Assembly (NCBI GenBank): GCA_051814705.1
Contig: JBPWQW010000001.1
Span: 1,054,001 to 1,118,000 of the forward strand
Direction: 5' to 3'
Source: Geojedonia sp051814705
Lineage (GTDB): Bacteria; Bacteroidota; Bacteroidia; Flavobacteriales; Flavobacteriaceae
DNA: 64,000 nt
The notes below the pieces were generated by a model. It was not told the DNA's origin, did not search any database, and saw only the letters and a list, made by a program, of their open reading frames with translations. Of the stretch, positions 24,116-33,437 are shown piece by piece. The position numbers and the translations under genes are program-made. Each line of letters opens with the position of its first letter. Position 1 is the stretch's first letter.

Positions 24116-25594
24116 TTAATATTTGCCAATATTGTTCGTGCACCAGTCTTGATATGCTGCCTCCAGTTCTTTTACTTTTTCAGGGTATTGGCTAGATAAA
24201 TCGGTTCGTTCGCCTGGGTCTTCTTCTAGATTGAATAATTTTAATGACAAATCATCTCTAATAGGTTTGATATATAAGTTACTGGGTCTACCTTTCCAGT
24301 GGTTTTCATTAGAGTTGGTTAATTTCCAATCTCCTTTTCTAACTGCCCATGTTTTTTGCCATTTCCAAACTAATAATCGGTCTTTTACAGGTTGCAACAA
24401 ATCTATGCCATCTATAGTCTGGTCATTTAATTTTATACCTGTAGCAGAAGCTATGGTTGGTAAAATGTCTGTAGCAGAAACGTAGGAAGTTTGTATTTGA
24501 CCACCAGCAATTTTATCGGGCCAACTTATGGCCATTGGTACCCGTATACCGCCTTCCCAAAGTGAATATTTACCAGCGGTAAGCGGACTATTATTGGCGC
24601 CATTTAAAGGTGTACCACCATTATCAGACAGGAATATAATGAGTGTTTCTTTTTCCAAACCTTCATTTTTAATAGATTCTAGTACCCTTCCAATATTATC
24701 ATCCAAACAATTCAAATTTGCTAAGTAATATTTTCTCAAATCTTCATCCTGAATCGCGCCCAATCGAGAATATTTATCATAATAAGCTGCATAACTTCCA
24801 GGTTCATGCTTTCCATAGGTCATTAAACTATCTGGATCATAATTGCTTATGGGTTTTACATGGTATTTGTCTAAATATTTTTGAGGAACCTCATGTATTA
24901 AGTGGTGCACCGAATTGTAAGCAAGCGTGAGGAAAAATGGCTTGTTTTTTGTTTTTTGAATATATTGAATGGCTTCGTCAGTTAAAATATCAGTTAAATA
25001 GCCTTTTTCATAACTTTTCACACCGTCATTATGCATTAACGGTCCTAAAGCTGCGCTGGTTCCGTTGGGGTCTGGCGTTCTATCCTTTATGTCCTGTGAA
25101 AGAAGCCAGTAATCATGTGCATGAGCACTAAAGCCTAAAAATTCATCATAGCCGTGTTGTAAAGGATACTCTCTAACATCGTATTTATGAAAATTTCTCC
25201 CCAAGTCATTTTTTCCAATTCTAGCCGTAGCATAACCAGCCTCTTTTAAATATTCGGCAACGGTTTTAACAGAGTCTGGCAAACCAGGACCCCAACCAGC
25301 GTTTTTATCCCATCTTATTTGGTTTTTCCCAGTCAATATGGCTACTCGAGACGGGCTACAAACGGGTGCCGTAGTATAAGCTTCTGTAAAGACCATACCA
25401 GATTTTGCCAATTTGCCCATATTTGGAGTCTCAGCTAAAGGGTCATGATTTTTAAATGGTTCAAAATCGGCATATCCTTGATCGTCCACAACGATTAGAA
25501 GGATATTAGGGGTTTTATTTTTTGTAACAGATTGCGCATTGTTTTTACAAGAAAACATACCAAATAACAAGGCAATAATGAATAGTTGTTTCAT
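24116..25594 (-). CDS. Formylglycine-dependent sulfatase, lipoprotein
   Basis: This is a type I (S1 family) sulfatase that hydrolyses sulfate esters, here probably on a polysaccharide. The N-terminal signal ends FGMFSC, giving a lipidated Cys16. Metal ligands appear as IVVDDQG (residues 34-40) and LSDNGG, and the maturation signature CSPSRVAILTG places the formylglycine precursor at Cys79. The length of 492 aa is normal. It is the first gene of a sulfatase-GH3 pair. An exported formylglycine-generating enzyme homologue with both active-site cysteines is encoded at 41.3 kb. The exact sulfated sugar cannot be told from sequence alone. Confidence 0.93.
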   Translation of the reverse strand: MKQLFIIALLFGMFSCKNNAQSVTKNKTPNILLIVVDDQGYADFEPFKNHDPLAETPNMGKLAKSGMVFTEAYTTAPVCSPSRVAILTGKNQIRWDKNAGWGPGLPDSVKTVAEYLKEAGYATARIGKNDLGRNFHKYDVREYPLQHGYDEFLGFSAHAHDYWLLSQDIKDRTPDPNGTSAALGPLMHNDGVKSYEKGYLTDILTDEAIQYIQKTKNKPFFLTLAYNSVHHLIHEVPQKYLDKYHVKPISNYDPDSLMTYGKHEPGSYAAYYDKYSRLGAIQDEDLRKYYLANLNCLDDNIGRVLESIKNEGLEKETLIIFLSDNGGTPLNGANNSPLTAGKYSLWEGGIRVPMAISWPDKIAGGQIQTSYVSATDILPTIASATGIKLNDQTIDGIDLLQPVKDRLLVWKWQKTWAVRKGDWKLTNSNENHWKGRPSNLYIKPIRDDLSLKLFNLEEDPGERTDLSSQYPEKVKELEAAYQDWCTNNIGKY

Positions 25595-25858
25595 AGGTTT
25601 ATAATATTTGTTTATAATTTGGACGCCTGCCTGCCGACAAGCGAGTTACACTTTAGACCGGGCTTTTACCACAAATCTTCAATCCTCGCAATATGTTGAG
25701 GTCACTACGGTACTTTACCCTTCAAATACCAAACCTTCACGATTTCACTAATTTAAAATCTTTAACAAGAGTAATCCCTAAAGCGGGTTACCAGCCATCA
25801 TTTTACTTCAACTACTAAGTCTACTTTGTGACTTAGTAATACACTTTAAAAATTATTT
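25595..25858. other. Intergenic gap between the two halves of the PUL
   Basis: No gene was seen in these 264 bases. They contain a perfect inverted repeat ACTAAGTC (25814-25821) / GACTTAGT (25830-25837) just after the stop of the phosphatase-fold gene, without a T tail. The gap suggests that sulfatase-GH3 can be transcribed separately from the susCD genes, but no exact TAnnTTTG element was found. Confidence 0.5.
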
Positions 25859-26725
25859 TTAGTCCAATGTCAATTCAACAAACACTGGAAAGTGGTCTGA
25901 AGGATATTTTAAATCATTAGAGTCGCTCAAAACCGCATACTTATTTACCATAATATGATTCGATTTTGACATAAAAATATAGTCTATCTTTCTGGTTACT
26001 GGTTCATTAAATTTAAAGCCGTTAAACGTTCCGCTAGGTCCAAAAGTTAATTTAGACAGGGTTTTGGTGTTTAACATGCTTTCTGATAAATTTTTAATCA
26101 GTAAACTGTTTGGCTCTACATTAAAATCACCCATTAAAATTACTGGGTAATTTTTGGTATTGACTTCTGCTATTTTTTGTTGAATTTGATTTATTCCGTT
26201 TAATCGTGCCTGCTCACCAATATGGTCCAAATGCGTATTAAAAACCCATATTTTATTTGAGGTTTTTAAATCTGTAAACAGGCCATAAGTGCAAATTCTA
26301 GGATACGCTGCATCCCAACCTTTTGAAACTTTTTCAGGTGTTTCAGAAAGCCAAAATGTATTTTCATTTTCGACTTTAAATTTTTTAGAATTGTAAAATA
26401 TAGAGGAATGTTCTCCAGTATGGCCACCATCTCTTCCTAAACCAATAACACTATAGTCAATTAACGCTGTTTTTAAATCGGACATCTGATTAGGCCTAGC
26501 TTCCTGCACACCTAAAATATCAGGACTATAAAATAAAACTTGAGCGCTTAAAAAATCTTTTCTATGCACCCATGCATTGTCCCCATCTGAAGCCACATCT
26601 AAACGGATGTTATAAGTCATCACACTAAAATGTTGGCTTTTACTTTTAATGTGAGTCTTATTTTCACTTTTACAACTCAAAAAGATCAAGGTTAATGCTA
26701 AAAGAAATATTGGATAAATTCTCAT
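25859..26725 (-). CDS. Endonuclease/exonuclease/phosphatase-family lipoprotein
   Basis: The mature protein has the EEP (DNase I-like) fold. Metal and catalytic motifs in order are MTYNIRLD, LGVQEARPNQ, NTHLDHIGEQAR, LMGDFNVEP and a final SDHFPV with the catalytic His. The signal MRIYPIFLLALTLIFLSC ends in a lipobox (Cys18), so it acts at the cell envelope. EEP enzymes cleave phosphodiesters or phosphomonoesters in nucleic acids, sphingomyelin or inositol phosphates; the substrate here is unknown. It lies four bases downstream of the GDPD-GH16 gene, so a joint role in removing phosphate-linked groups from a glycan is plausible but inferred. Confidence 0.88.
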   Translation of the reverse strand: MRIYPIFLLALTLIFLSCKSENKTHIKSKSQHFSVMTYNIRLDVASDGDNAWVHRKDFLSAQVLFYSPDILGVQEARPNQMSDLKTALIDYSVIGLGRDGGHTGEHSSIFYNSKKFKVENENTFWLSETPEKVSKGWDAAYPRICTYGLFTDLKTSNKIWVFNTHLDHIGEQARLNGINQIQQKIAEVNTKNYPVILMGDFNVEPNSLLIKNLSESMLNTKTLSKLTFGPSGTFNGFKFNEPVTRKIDYIFMSKSNHIMVNKYAVLSDSNDLKYPSDHFPVFVELTLD

Positions 26726-26729
26726 CTAT

Positions 26730-28307
26730 TTATTTATTTTTTTTGAAAACCCTGACATAATCGATATGCATTTGTTGTGGGAAAATAGCATTATCAATTC
26801 CTTGTTGCCCTCCCCACATGCCGCCAACTGCGACATTTAATATGAGATAGAATTTTTGGTCGAAAGGCCATTCAGCAGTGGTTTTATGTTCGTTTTTTAT
26901 ATGATTATAAACTACGCCATCTAATATAAAATCTATTTTTTCGGGCGTCCATTCTATAGCAAATACGTGAAACGTGTCATTTGGCTTGTCGATAAAGATT
27001 GTTTTGCCTTTTTGAGTGCCTATCATATGGTTATACGCTTTAGTATGTATCGTGCCGTGTATGGAATCGTTATTATAACCTACATGCTCCATAATATCTA
27101 TTTCGCCACACTCAGGCCAGCCAATTTCTTTTCTGTTTTCACCAAGCATCCATATAGCAGGCCACATGCCACGCCCTTTTGGCAATTTTGCGCTAACTTC
27201 AATTCGCCCATATTTCCATTCTGCAAGACCTTCAGTTTTTATTCTTGCTGAAGTATATTGAGCTGAATCAATTTTTGTTTTGTATTTAGCCAAGTCTTTT
27301 ATTGCTGAGGCGTTAAAATCTTTATTGGCTATTTTTTCTTTGTGTGCTTCAATTATTAATTGACCATTTTCTACTCTAACATTTTTTAAACTATCAGTAT
27401 AATATTGCTTTTCTTGATTTGCAATAAACCCGTAGTCATAAGTCCATTTTGTAGAATCAGGTTTTCCAGTATAATTAAACTCATCACTCCAAACTAATTC
27501 ATACCCATTACTTATTGAGCTCTCTGCTAGTCTTTTTAAAACGAACTCAGGTTCATCTGTTGTAATATAGTCAAACGCATTGTCTATAAGCCAGTCTATA
27601 TCTTCGGCTTTATTTACTGTCCATGCGTTTAATATAAGTCCTTCATCTTTGGCTTCTTTAATCCATTCGGGATGCTTTTTTAATTTATAAACTAAATAAT
27701 CCAAACCCGAAATCCCATCTTTTTTTAATTCCTTTGGTTGTTTAGAACCATCTAAATATTGTGTTTTGGCATGAACATCCAGCTCTTGAATTTTCTTTAG
27801 GATTTCATAGCTAAAACTAATATAGGACAGGATATAAGGCTCAGCTTTTAGTTCTTTAACCAATTTCAAGACTTTTTCTGTAATAATTTTATTTCGTCCT
27901 TCTATGGTTGAGGGTTTAATCTCACACACTAGACCTGTTGCAAAATTATCTTGCATACCAGCACGTAAATATTGCTTTAAGGTCGGAAGAGTTTCTCCAT
28001 TTGAAAGTTTGTATTTAGATAACTCGGCATACGTTGATGATTCAATTTGGAGACCATTATACTCTGGGTCGTGTGTTACAATAAGAACATCATCCGCAGT
28101 CATTCTCACGTCAAATTCAGAACCCACACAATTTAACGCAATGGCTTCTTTTAAAGATGCTATGGAGTTTTGTGGATGGTTTTGTTGTTTCCAAGCACCT
28201 CTATGAGCGATCACTTTATTGTTTGCAAAAATGAATTCTTTTTTTTGTGAAAAACTATCACAAGAAGTTAAAAGGAATATTAAAAACAAATGGAGTAGTA
28301 GGCGCAT
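26730..28307 (-). CDS. Fusion lipoprotein: glycerophosphodiester phosphodiesterase + GH16 beta-glucanase
   Basis: Two enzymes are joined in one envelope lipoprotein of 525 aa. After a signal ending LLTSC (Cys16), residues about 30-260 form a GDPD domain: HRG at 35-37, SEFDVRM with Glu64 and Asp66, THD at 78-80 and the closing TTDEPEF. GDPD enzymes release glycerol 3-phosphate or phosphosugars from glycerophosphodiesters. Residues about 265-525 form a GH16 domain with the catalytic motif EIDIME (Glu402, Asp404, Glu407) typical of laminarinase-type endo-beta-1,3-glucanases, though GH16 also includes agarases and porphyranases. No frameshift or stop separates the parts. It follows susD in the PUL, after a strong intergenic hairpin. 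Confidence 0.92.
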   Translation of the reverse strand: MRLLLHLFLIFLLTSCDSFSQKKEFIFANNKVIAHRGAWKQQNHPQNSIASLKEAIALNCVGSEFDVRMTADDVLIVTHDPEYNGLQIESSTYAELSKYKLSNGETLPTLKQYLRAGMQDNFATGLVCEIKPSTIEGRNKIITEKVLKLVKELKAEPYILSYISFSYEILKKIQELDVHAKTQYLDGSKQPKELKKDGISGLDYLVYKLKKHPEWIKEAKDEGLILNAWTVNKAEDIDWLIDNAFDYITTDEPEFVLKRLAESSISNGYELVWSDEFNYTGKPDSTKWTYDYGFIANQEKQYYTDSLKNVRVENGQLIIEAHKEKIANKDFNASAIKDLAKYKTKIDSAQYTSARIKTEGLAEWKYGRIEVSAKLPKGRGMWPAIWMLGENRKEIGWPECGEIDIMEHVGYNNDSIHGTIHTKAYNHMIGTQKGKTIFIDKPNDTFHVFAIEWTPEKIDFILDGVVYNHIKNEHKTTAEWPFDQKFYLILNVAVGGMWGGQQGIDNAIFPQQMHIDYVRVFKKNK

Positions 28308-28350
28308 GGTGCAATTGTTATTTGCCAGTGTTATTACTTAATTTCAAATG

Positions 28351-28388
28351 GTAAAACTAAGGGTAAATTGCTTTGCCCTTAGTTTTAC
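28351..28388 (-). promoter_or_regulatory. Strong intergenic hairpin downstream of susD
   Basis: GTAAAACTAAGGG (28351-28363) pairs perfectly with CCCTTAGTTTTAC (28376-28388), and the loop can extend the stem further. There is no T run on the minus strand, so it is more likely an mRNA 3'-stabilising or partial-termination structure than a full terminator. It would let susCD transcript exceed that of the downstream enzymes. Confidence 0.6.
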
Positions 28389-28423
28389 ATTCTAAACTCA
28401 ACTCAAATAAATTCAATTAAATA

Positions 28424-30043
28424 TTAATTATACCCATCATTTTGAGGATAATTAGGGCCAAATAAATCTAAATCTTCTTGAAAGATTGGAAAATTTATAT
28501 AATGGTCTTTCCAATTTACTCTAGGGTCTTTGCTACCATTATAATAATTAGGAAAATACGCACCATCTCCAGCATAGGTTCTCATTTGATAATTTAATGT
28601 AGCTGCACCAAACCTTTTTAAAGTAAACCAACGTTGCCCCTCAAAAGCTAATTCACGTGCGTTTTCATCCAATATGTCTTGTAGCGTTACACTAGTTAAT
28701 GGAGCTGCTTTAGCTCTTGTTCTGATGGCATTGATGTAAGGTAAAGGATCTCCACTACCAGACCTTAAAATGGCTTCTGCAGCTATCAAATAGGTTTCGG
28801 CTAATCGATACACCATAATATTACTTCTTTGTAGATATGAGTTAGGATCATCATCTTCTTGAGCAAATTTTATACAAGATGGATGCAGCCTTTGGTAATA
28901 GGTTGTATAATTACTGCTTGGGTTATTAAGGTCTGTTATAGGTTTGTAAATGTCAATTTCCTGACCAGTATTCACTCCCGAAGTATAGTAATATTTTAAT
29001 CTAAAATAGGTATTATCATCTCTAGTGTCATTTGGATCTTCAGCCAAGAGCCCCAATAAATATAGGTTTGGTAAAACCCTTGAAAATCCTCTGCCACCTT
29101 GCTCGACATTGGCCTCAATTCCTGATATTTGGAAGTATTGTGTTACATAATTGGCATTCATCATGGTGTTATCACCTCCACCTAAAAGATTATCTTGAGA
29201 TTGTATAACAAACAATTGTTCAGCGTTATTTCGATCTCCTTTAAAAACATCTGCCGTTTTAGGCATTAAACTATGCGGACTATTTGGGTCTTCTATAACA
29301 GATAATGCTTGTTTTTTGGCTTCATCCCAATCACCTTGCCACATGGCAACTTTTGCTTTAATATGTTTAGCAGTTCCTTTAGAAACACGACCAAAGGTTA
29401 CTTTCCATTCTAAATGATCTATAGCAAAGCTTAAATCACTATTTAACAGCGCAAATATTTCTTCTTTTGAAGATTTATCTTGAATAAGATCGAATGCATT
29501 ATCAACGGTTACAGATTTAGTAGTTACATAAATGTTATTATACATTCTGTACAAATAAAAATAGGCTTCGGCTCTAAAAAACTTAGCTTCAGCGATAATT
29601 TGATTTTTAGTTTTTTCGCTAACGCCCTGAACAACTTCAGCAGCATTAATAATATCTGTAGCTTTGTTAGCTATAGTATAATAATGTTTCCAAAATAATG
29701 TTGATGTAAAGTTTGCACCTAAATCGATGGGCGATACACCTCTTTCATATCTACCCATTAAGCCAGTATATCCTGATCTACTAAATGCCAAATCACTTCT
29801 AGATGATAACAAGACACTTCCCATAAAATCTTCTATATTCCTGTCGTAACGATCTCTATTGAACTTGTATAAACTAACGACGCCAGATTTTAAACCTTCT
29901 TCTGTTGTGTACACATAGTCTGAGTCAATTAATGTACTTGGCTGCTCTGCTAGGTAGTCTTCACATGAAGATACCATAAACGATAGTACCATCACTAAAA
30001 GCAAACTCTTTGATGTCATTTTATAAAAATGTGTTGTATTCAT
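28424..30043 (-). CDS. SusD/RagB-family glycan-binding outer-membrane lipoprotein
   Basis: SusD-type proteins are surface lipoproteins that cap the paired SusC channel and bind the glycan. The signal peptide ends VSSC (Cys27), followed by EDYLAEQPS, a typical SusD N-terminus. The N-terminal TPR-like region and the C-terminal RagB segment (FKRFGAATLNYQ, then YFPNYYNGSKDPR) are recognisable. The length of 539 aa is normal. The ATG at 30043 or the one at 30019 (MTSKSLLL) may be used. It lies 18 bases after susC on the same strand, and they form the transport core of the PUL. Confidence 0.93.
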   Translation of the reverse strand: MNTTHFYKMTSKSLLLVMVLSFMVSSCEDYLAEQPSTLIDSDYVYTTEEGLKSGVVSLYKFNRDRYDRNIEDFMGSVLLSSRSDLAFSRSGYTGLMGRYERGVSPIDLGANFTSTLFWKHYYTIANKATDIINAAEVVQGVSEKTKNQIIAEAKFFRAEAYFYLYRMYNNIYVTTKSVTVDNAFDLIQDKSSKEEIFALLNSDLSFAIDHLEWKVTFGRVSKGTAKHIKAKVAMWQGDWDEAKKQALSVIEDPNSPHSLMPKTADVFKGDRNNAEQLFVIQSQDNLLGGGDNTMMNANYVTQYFQISGIEANVEQGGRGFSRVLPNLYLLGLLAEDPNDTRDDNTYFRLKYYYTSGVNTGQEIDIYKPITDLNNPSSNYTTYYQRLHPSCIKFAQEDDDPNSYLQRSNIMVYRLAETYLIAAEAILRSGSGDPLPYINAIRTRAKAAPLTSVTLQDILDENARELAFEGQRWFTLKRFGAATLNYQMRTYAGDGAYFPNYYNGSKDPRVNWKDHYINFPIFQEDLDLFGPNYPQNDGYN

Positions 30044-30061
30044 AATATATATTTTTTAAAA

Positions 30062-33000
30062 TTATAAATTAACTTTTACTCCAAATGTGTAACTTTTCGC
30101 ATCTGGATAACCGGTATCTGCATTAGAAAATGTATTTCTAATATTTACCTCTGGGCTATACCCAATATAATCGGTATTAGTAAATAAATTTGTACCTGTT
30201 ATATATAACTTAATCTGCTGAATATTAAGTTTTGATATGATAGATTCTGGTAAGGTATATCCTAAACTTACTGTTCTAAGTCTTATATATGAAGCGTCTT
30301 TAACCGCTAATGCATTTAAATATTGCGGGGCAGAATCAAAACTAGGTCTTGGGAATGTTGTTGATGGATTTTCTGGTGTGTAATAATCTACTTTTACCCC
30401 ATTTAATTTTCCTGATAAGGTGCCTCCATTATTAAAATCGGACAAGAAGGGATTTACTTTGGTGGCTCCTTCTACAGCATAAAAATCAACCAATAAATCA
30501 AAGCCTTTATAAGATAGTGTTGTTGAAAGTGAACCAAACCAGTCTGGATTAGGGTTTGTAAATACACGATCTTCTTGTGTTATTTTTCCATCCGGTTGCC
30601 CTGTTAAATTGCCTTCATCGTCAACACCATTAGTGTCTCTAACTCTAATATCACCAGGTCTAAGATTAGCTTGAGGATTTGTTGACTCTGGATTGGCCTG
30701 AGGTGCATTTGCAAAATCATCTCCTACTTGATAAATACCATCAAATTGATATTGTCTGATAACTCCAATGGGTTGACCTACATAATAATTATAAGCATCG
30801 TCTTGAAGAATTTGATCGCCATTACCATCTTTATAAAGCTCAATTAGCTTATTCTCATTATTTGACCAATTTGTGGTAACAGACCATTTAAAGTCATCCG
30901 TATTAATAAGATTTGCAGTAAGGCTCAATTCAATTCCTTTATTTTGCAATTCTCCAGCGTTGAAATAAGTATATTGATACCCTGTAATTGAAGGCACCCC
31001 ACGGCGAAGCAATAAATCTTTTGTCCTTGAATCGTAATACTCAATATTACCTGTTAAAAGCCTATTGAATATTGAAAAATCAAGACCAAAGTTAAGTGTT
31101 GTTATTGTTTCGTGTTTTAAATTTACATTTGGTAGTACTACTGAAGGCGAGTACCCTGAAGCTGACTGACCATCAAAAATGTAATTTTGTCCATCGGCAG
31201 TAAAAAGAGATGTATAAGGGCGACTGAGTGCATTAGCCAAAGAACCATAACTGGCTCTCAATTTTAATTCTTGTATGGCATCTACATCTTGTAAAAAGCT
31301 CTCATTATGTAATTTCCATGCAAAAGCTGCTGCTGGGTTATAAGTCCATTTAAAATCTTTGGCGTTAACAGAAGACCCATCGGCTCTGTAAGTCGCGGTG
31401 AATAGATATTTATCAAATAAGTTATAACGTGCTCTACCCATAAAAGAGGCGGTTCTTATTTTTGTTTTATCACGCTCTACAATAACGTTTCCAATGGCAT
31501 TTGTAATACCGTCATACCCTAAACTTTCATTTATAAATCCTCTACCTTCTGTAAAAGTTCTCGAAAATTTATTCTCGTCAACCGCCTGTACTAAAGTTAA
31601 ATTAAACCCATTATTTTCATTGAATTGTTTGTCATAGGTTAAGATGTTTTCTATTAAAAAAGCTTCTCGTAATTGATTGTCAATTCTTGCAATTCCTCTG
31701 TCAGTATCACCTGCAGAACTTAGAGACGATTGATATTGTCCTCTTTCTGAATTTTTTCTAGTTACTGATGCTTTTAATTGATATTGTAAATCCTTCGTTA
31801 TTTGATATTTTGGAATAACAGTGACTACAAAATCATTTCCTTTTTCATCATGGTTTTGCTCGCGCAGGTTCCATAGAGGGTTTGTAGCTGTTAATTCCTC
31901 TCCACTGGGGTATTGAGTAAGGTCTCCATTGTCATCATAAGCTCTACCCAATGGTGAAAATGTAATCACATTTATATTTGCAGCTCTTTCAGTATCATCG
32001 TTCAAAATATTAATATCGAAGGTTGCCGAAAATTTATCACTAATTTTCTGATCAACATTTAAGCGTAAATTTTTTCTAGTGTATTCAGAGGTTGGAATTA
32101 TACCTTCTTCTTTAAAGTAATTGATACTTGCATACACTTTGGTTAGATCAGTACCCCCCGAAATCCCTATTGATTGGCTGTTTACCATACCAGTTTTTAA
32201 CAATTCTTCTTCCCAATCTACAAACTCGTTGTTTGCGATAGATTCTAATTCAATAGCCGAAAAAACATCTTCGTCGTTAGAATACTCATCAGTAGAATTA
32301 TTAGCACGGACTGCCTCTCTCTTTAATTGTGCAAATTCTTGACCGCTATACACATCAAAATTTCTTTCAATTGATTTTGTTGTTAGAAAACCGTGATAAG
32401 ACACACTCACCTTATTGGCACTTCCTCTTTTTGTGGTTATTAAAACTACCCCATTTACTGCTCTTGAACCGTAAATTGCCTGAGCTGAGGCATCTTTGAG
32501 GAATTCAATAGATTTTATGTCATCTGGGTTAATATCTTCAATACCTCCATCTCTAACAACACCATCTACTACATAAATACCATTTACATTACCTTCTATG
32601 GAACCACGTCCTCTAAATATTATTTCAGATGTTCCGCCAGGTCTTAAAGTTCCTCCACCGACTTCTACTTGTAGACCAGAAATTCTACCCCTAAGCATTT
32701 CGTTAACATCTGATGTAGGTGTTAATGTTGCTTTAGCGAGATCTGTTGTTGCAACAGCACTCACCAAATCACTTTTCCTTTGTGTACCGTATCCAACTAC
32801 GACAACCTCATCCAATACACTGGCGTCTATAGCCAACAAAACGGTTAATTTACTTGAGGTTATTGTAACATCCATAGTTTTGTATCCAATAAATGATACA
32901 GTTAAAACTGTTGCACTGCTGGGAACCGATAATGTAAAGTTGCCATCAAAGTCGGTTGAAGTTCCATTAGAAGTTCCTTTTACAATTACAGACGCCCCAG

Positions 33001-33139
33001 GTAAAGGCATATTGTCTTCGGTCGAAAGGACTTGCCCCGTAACCGTTTTTTGTGTTTGCGCCAACATAACTACTGACGAGAGCAAAAACAATAAAGGCAA
33101 TAGAATTTTAATTTTTTGATTACATAGTATTAGTTTCAT
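30062..33139 (-). CDS. SusC/RagA-family TonB-dependent outer-membrane transporter
   Basis: This 1025-residue outer-membrane protein imports oligosaccharides with energy from TonB-ExbBD. After a signal peptide ending near VVMLAQ comes a carboxypeptidase-regulatory-like domain (about residues 33-110, with VTGQVLS and GASVIVKGTSNGT). The TonB-box-like segment DEVVVVGYGTQ and a plug domain follow (about 115-240, including a DPDDIKSIEFLKD-like segment and an IYGSRAVNGVVLITTKRG end). The rest is a 22-strand beta barrel. It is the first gene of the susCD part. The 298-base upstream region lacks an exact TAnnTTTG element, so activation by the adjacent regulator is likely. Confidence 0.95.
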   Translation of the reverse strand: MKLILCNQKIKILLPLLFLLSSVVMLAQTQKTVTGQVLSTEDNMPLPGASVIVKGTSNGTSTDFDGNFTLSVPSSATVLTVSFIGYKTMDVTITSSKLTVLLAIDASVLDEVVVVGYGTQRKSDLVSAVATTDLAKATLTPTSDVNEMLRGRISGLQVEVGGGTLRPGGTSEIIFRGRGSIEGNVNGIYVVDGVVRDGGIEDINPDDIKSIEFLKDASAQAIYGSRAVNGVVLITTKRGSANKVSVSYHGFLTTKSIERNFDVYSGQEFAQLKREAVRANNSTDEYSNDEDVFSAIELESIANNEFVDWEEELLKTGMVNSQSIGISGGTDLTKVYASINYFKEEGIIPTSEYTRKNLRLNVDQKISDKFSATFDINILNDDTERAANINVITFSPLGRAYDDNGDLTQYPSGEELTATNPLWNLREQNHDEKGNDFVVTVIPKYQITKDLQYQLKASVTRKNSERGQYQSSLSSAGDTDRGIARIDNQLREAFLIENILTYDKQFNENNGFNLTLVQAVDENKFSRTFTEGRGFINESLGYDGITNAIGNVIVERDKTKIRTASFMGRARYNLFDKYLFTATYRADGSSVNAKDFKWTYNPAAAFAWKLHNESFLQDVDAIQELKLRASYGSLANALSRPYTSLFTADGQNYIFDGQSASGYSPSVVLPNVNLKHETITTLNFGLDFSIFNRLLTGNIEYYDSRTKDLLLRRGVPSITGYQYTYFNAGELQNKGIELSLTANLINTDDFKWSVTTNWSNNENKLIELYKDGNGDQILQDDAYNYYVGQPIGVIRQYQFDGIYQVGDDFANAPQANPESTNPQANLRPGDIRVRDTNGVDDEGNLTGQPDGKITQEDRVFTNPNPDWFGSLSTTLSYKGFDLLVDFYAVEGATKVNPFLSDFNNGGTLSGKLNGVKVDYYTPENPSTTFPRPSFDSAPQYLNALAVKDASYIRLRTVSLGYTLPESIISKLNIQQIKLYITGTNLFTNTDYIGYSPEVNIRNTFSNADTGYPDAKSYTFGVKVNL

Positions 33140-33437
33140 TTGAACGTAGTTTAAAAGTTAGTTTTCAGACTTACAGAATAATTTGATTTTACGATATTTC
33201 TTTAAGATTAACTATTTGTAAACTTAATATCTAAAATGGAGACTTCTAAAAATTCTACCTCGATAAAAACCGTACAGAGGATTTTAAAAAAAATAATGTA
33301 TGGATATCCAAGGCTAAAAGTCTTTTAAACAAAGTAAATCTGTATTTGTAATTATTTTTATTGGAAAGATATCTAAAACAATGATTATTCTTTATTGTAG
33401 TGGTAAAGTCGTGGTATAAAAGGACTGTGTAGAGGTG
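33140..33437. other. Upstream region of susC, probable regulator target
   Basis: No gene and no consensus -7 element on the minus strand were found in these 298 bases, which separate the regulator gene from susC. The region is A/T-rich. Its position makes it the likely binding region of the neighbouring LuxR-type regulator. Confidence 0.4.

Noticed and set aside
32598..33119. 173-codon open frame on the plus strand opposite susC
   Set aside because: It is a shadow of the SusC plug coding region; the susC frame has clear family motifs and the other strand has none.
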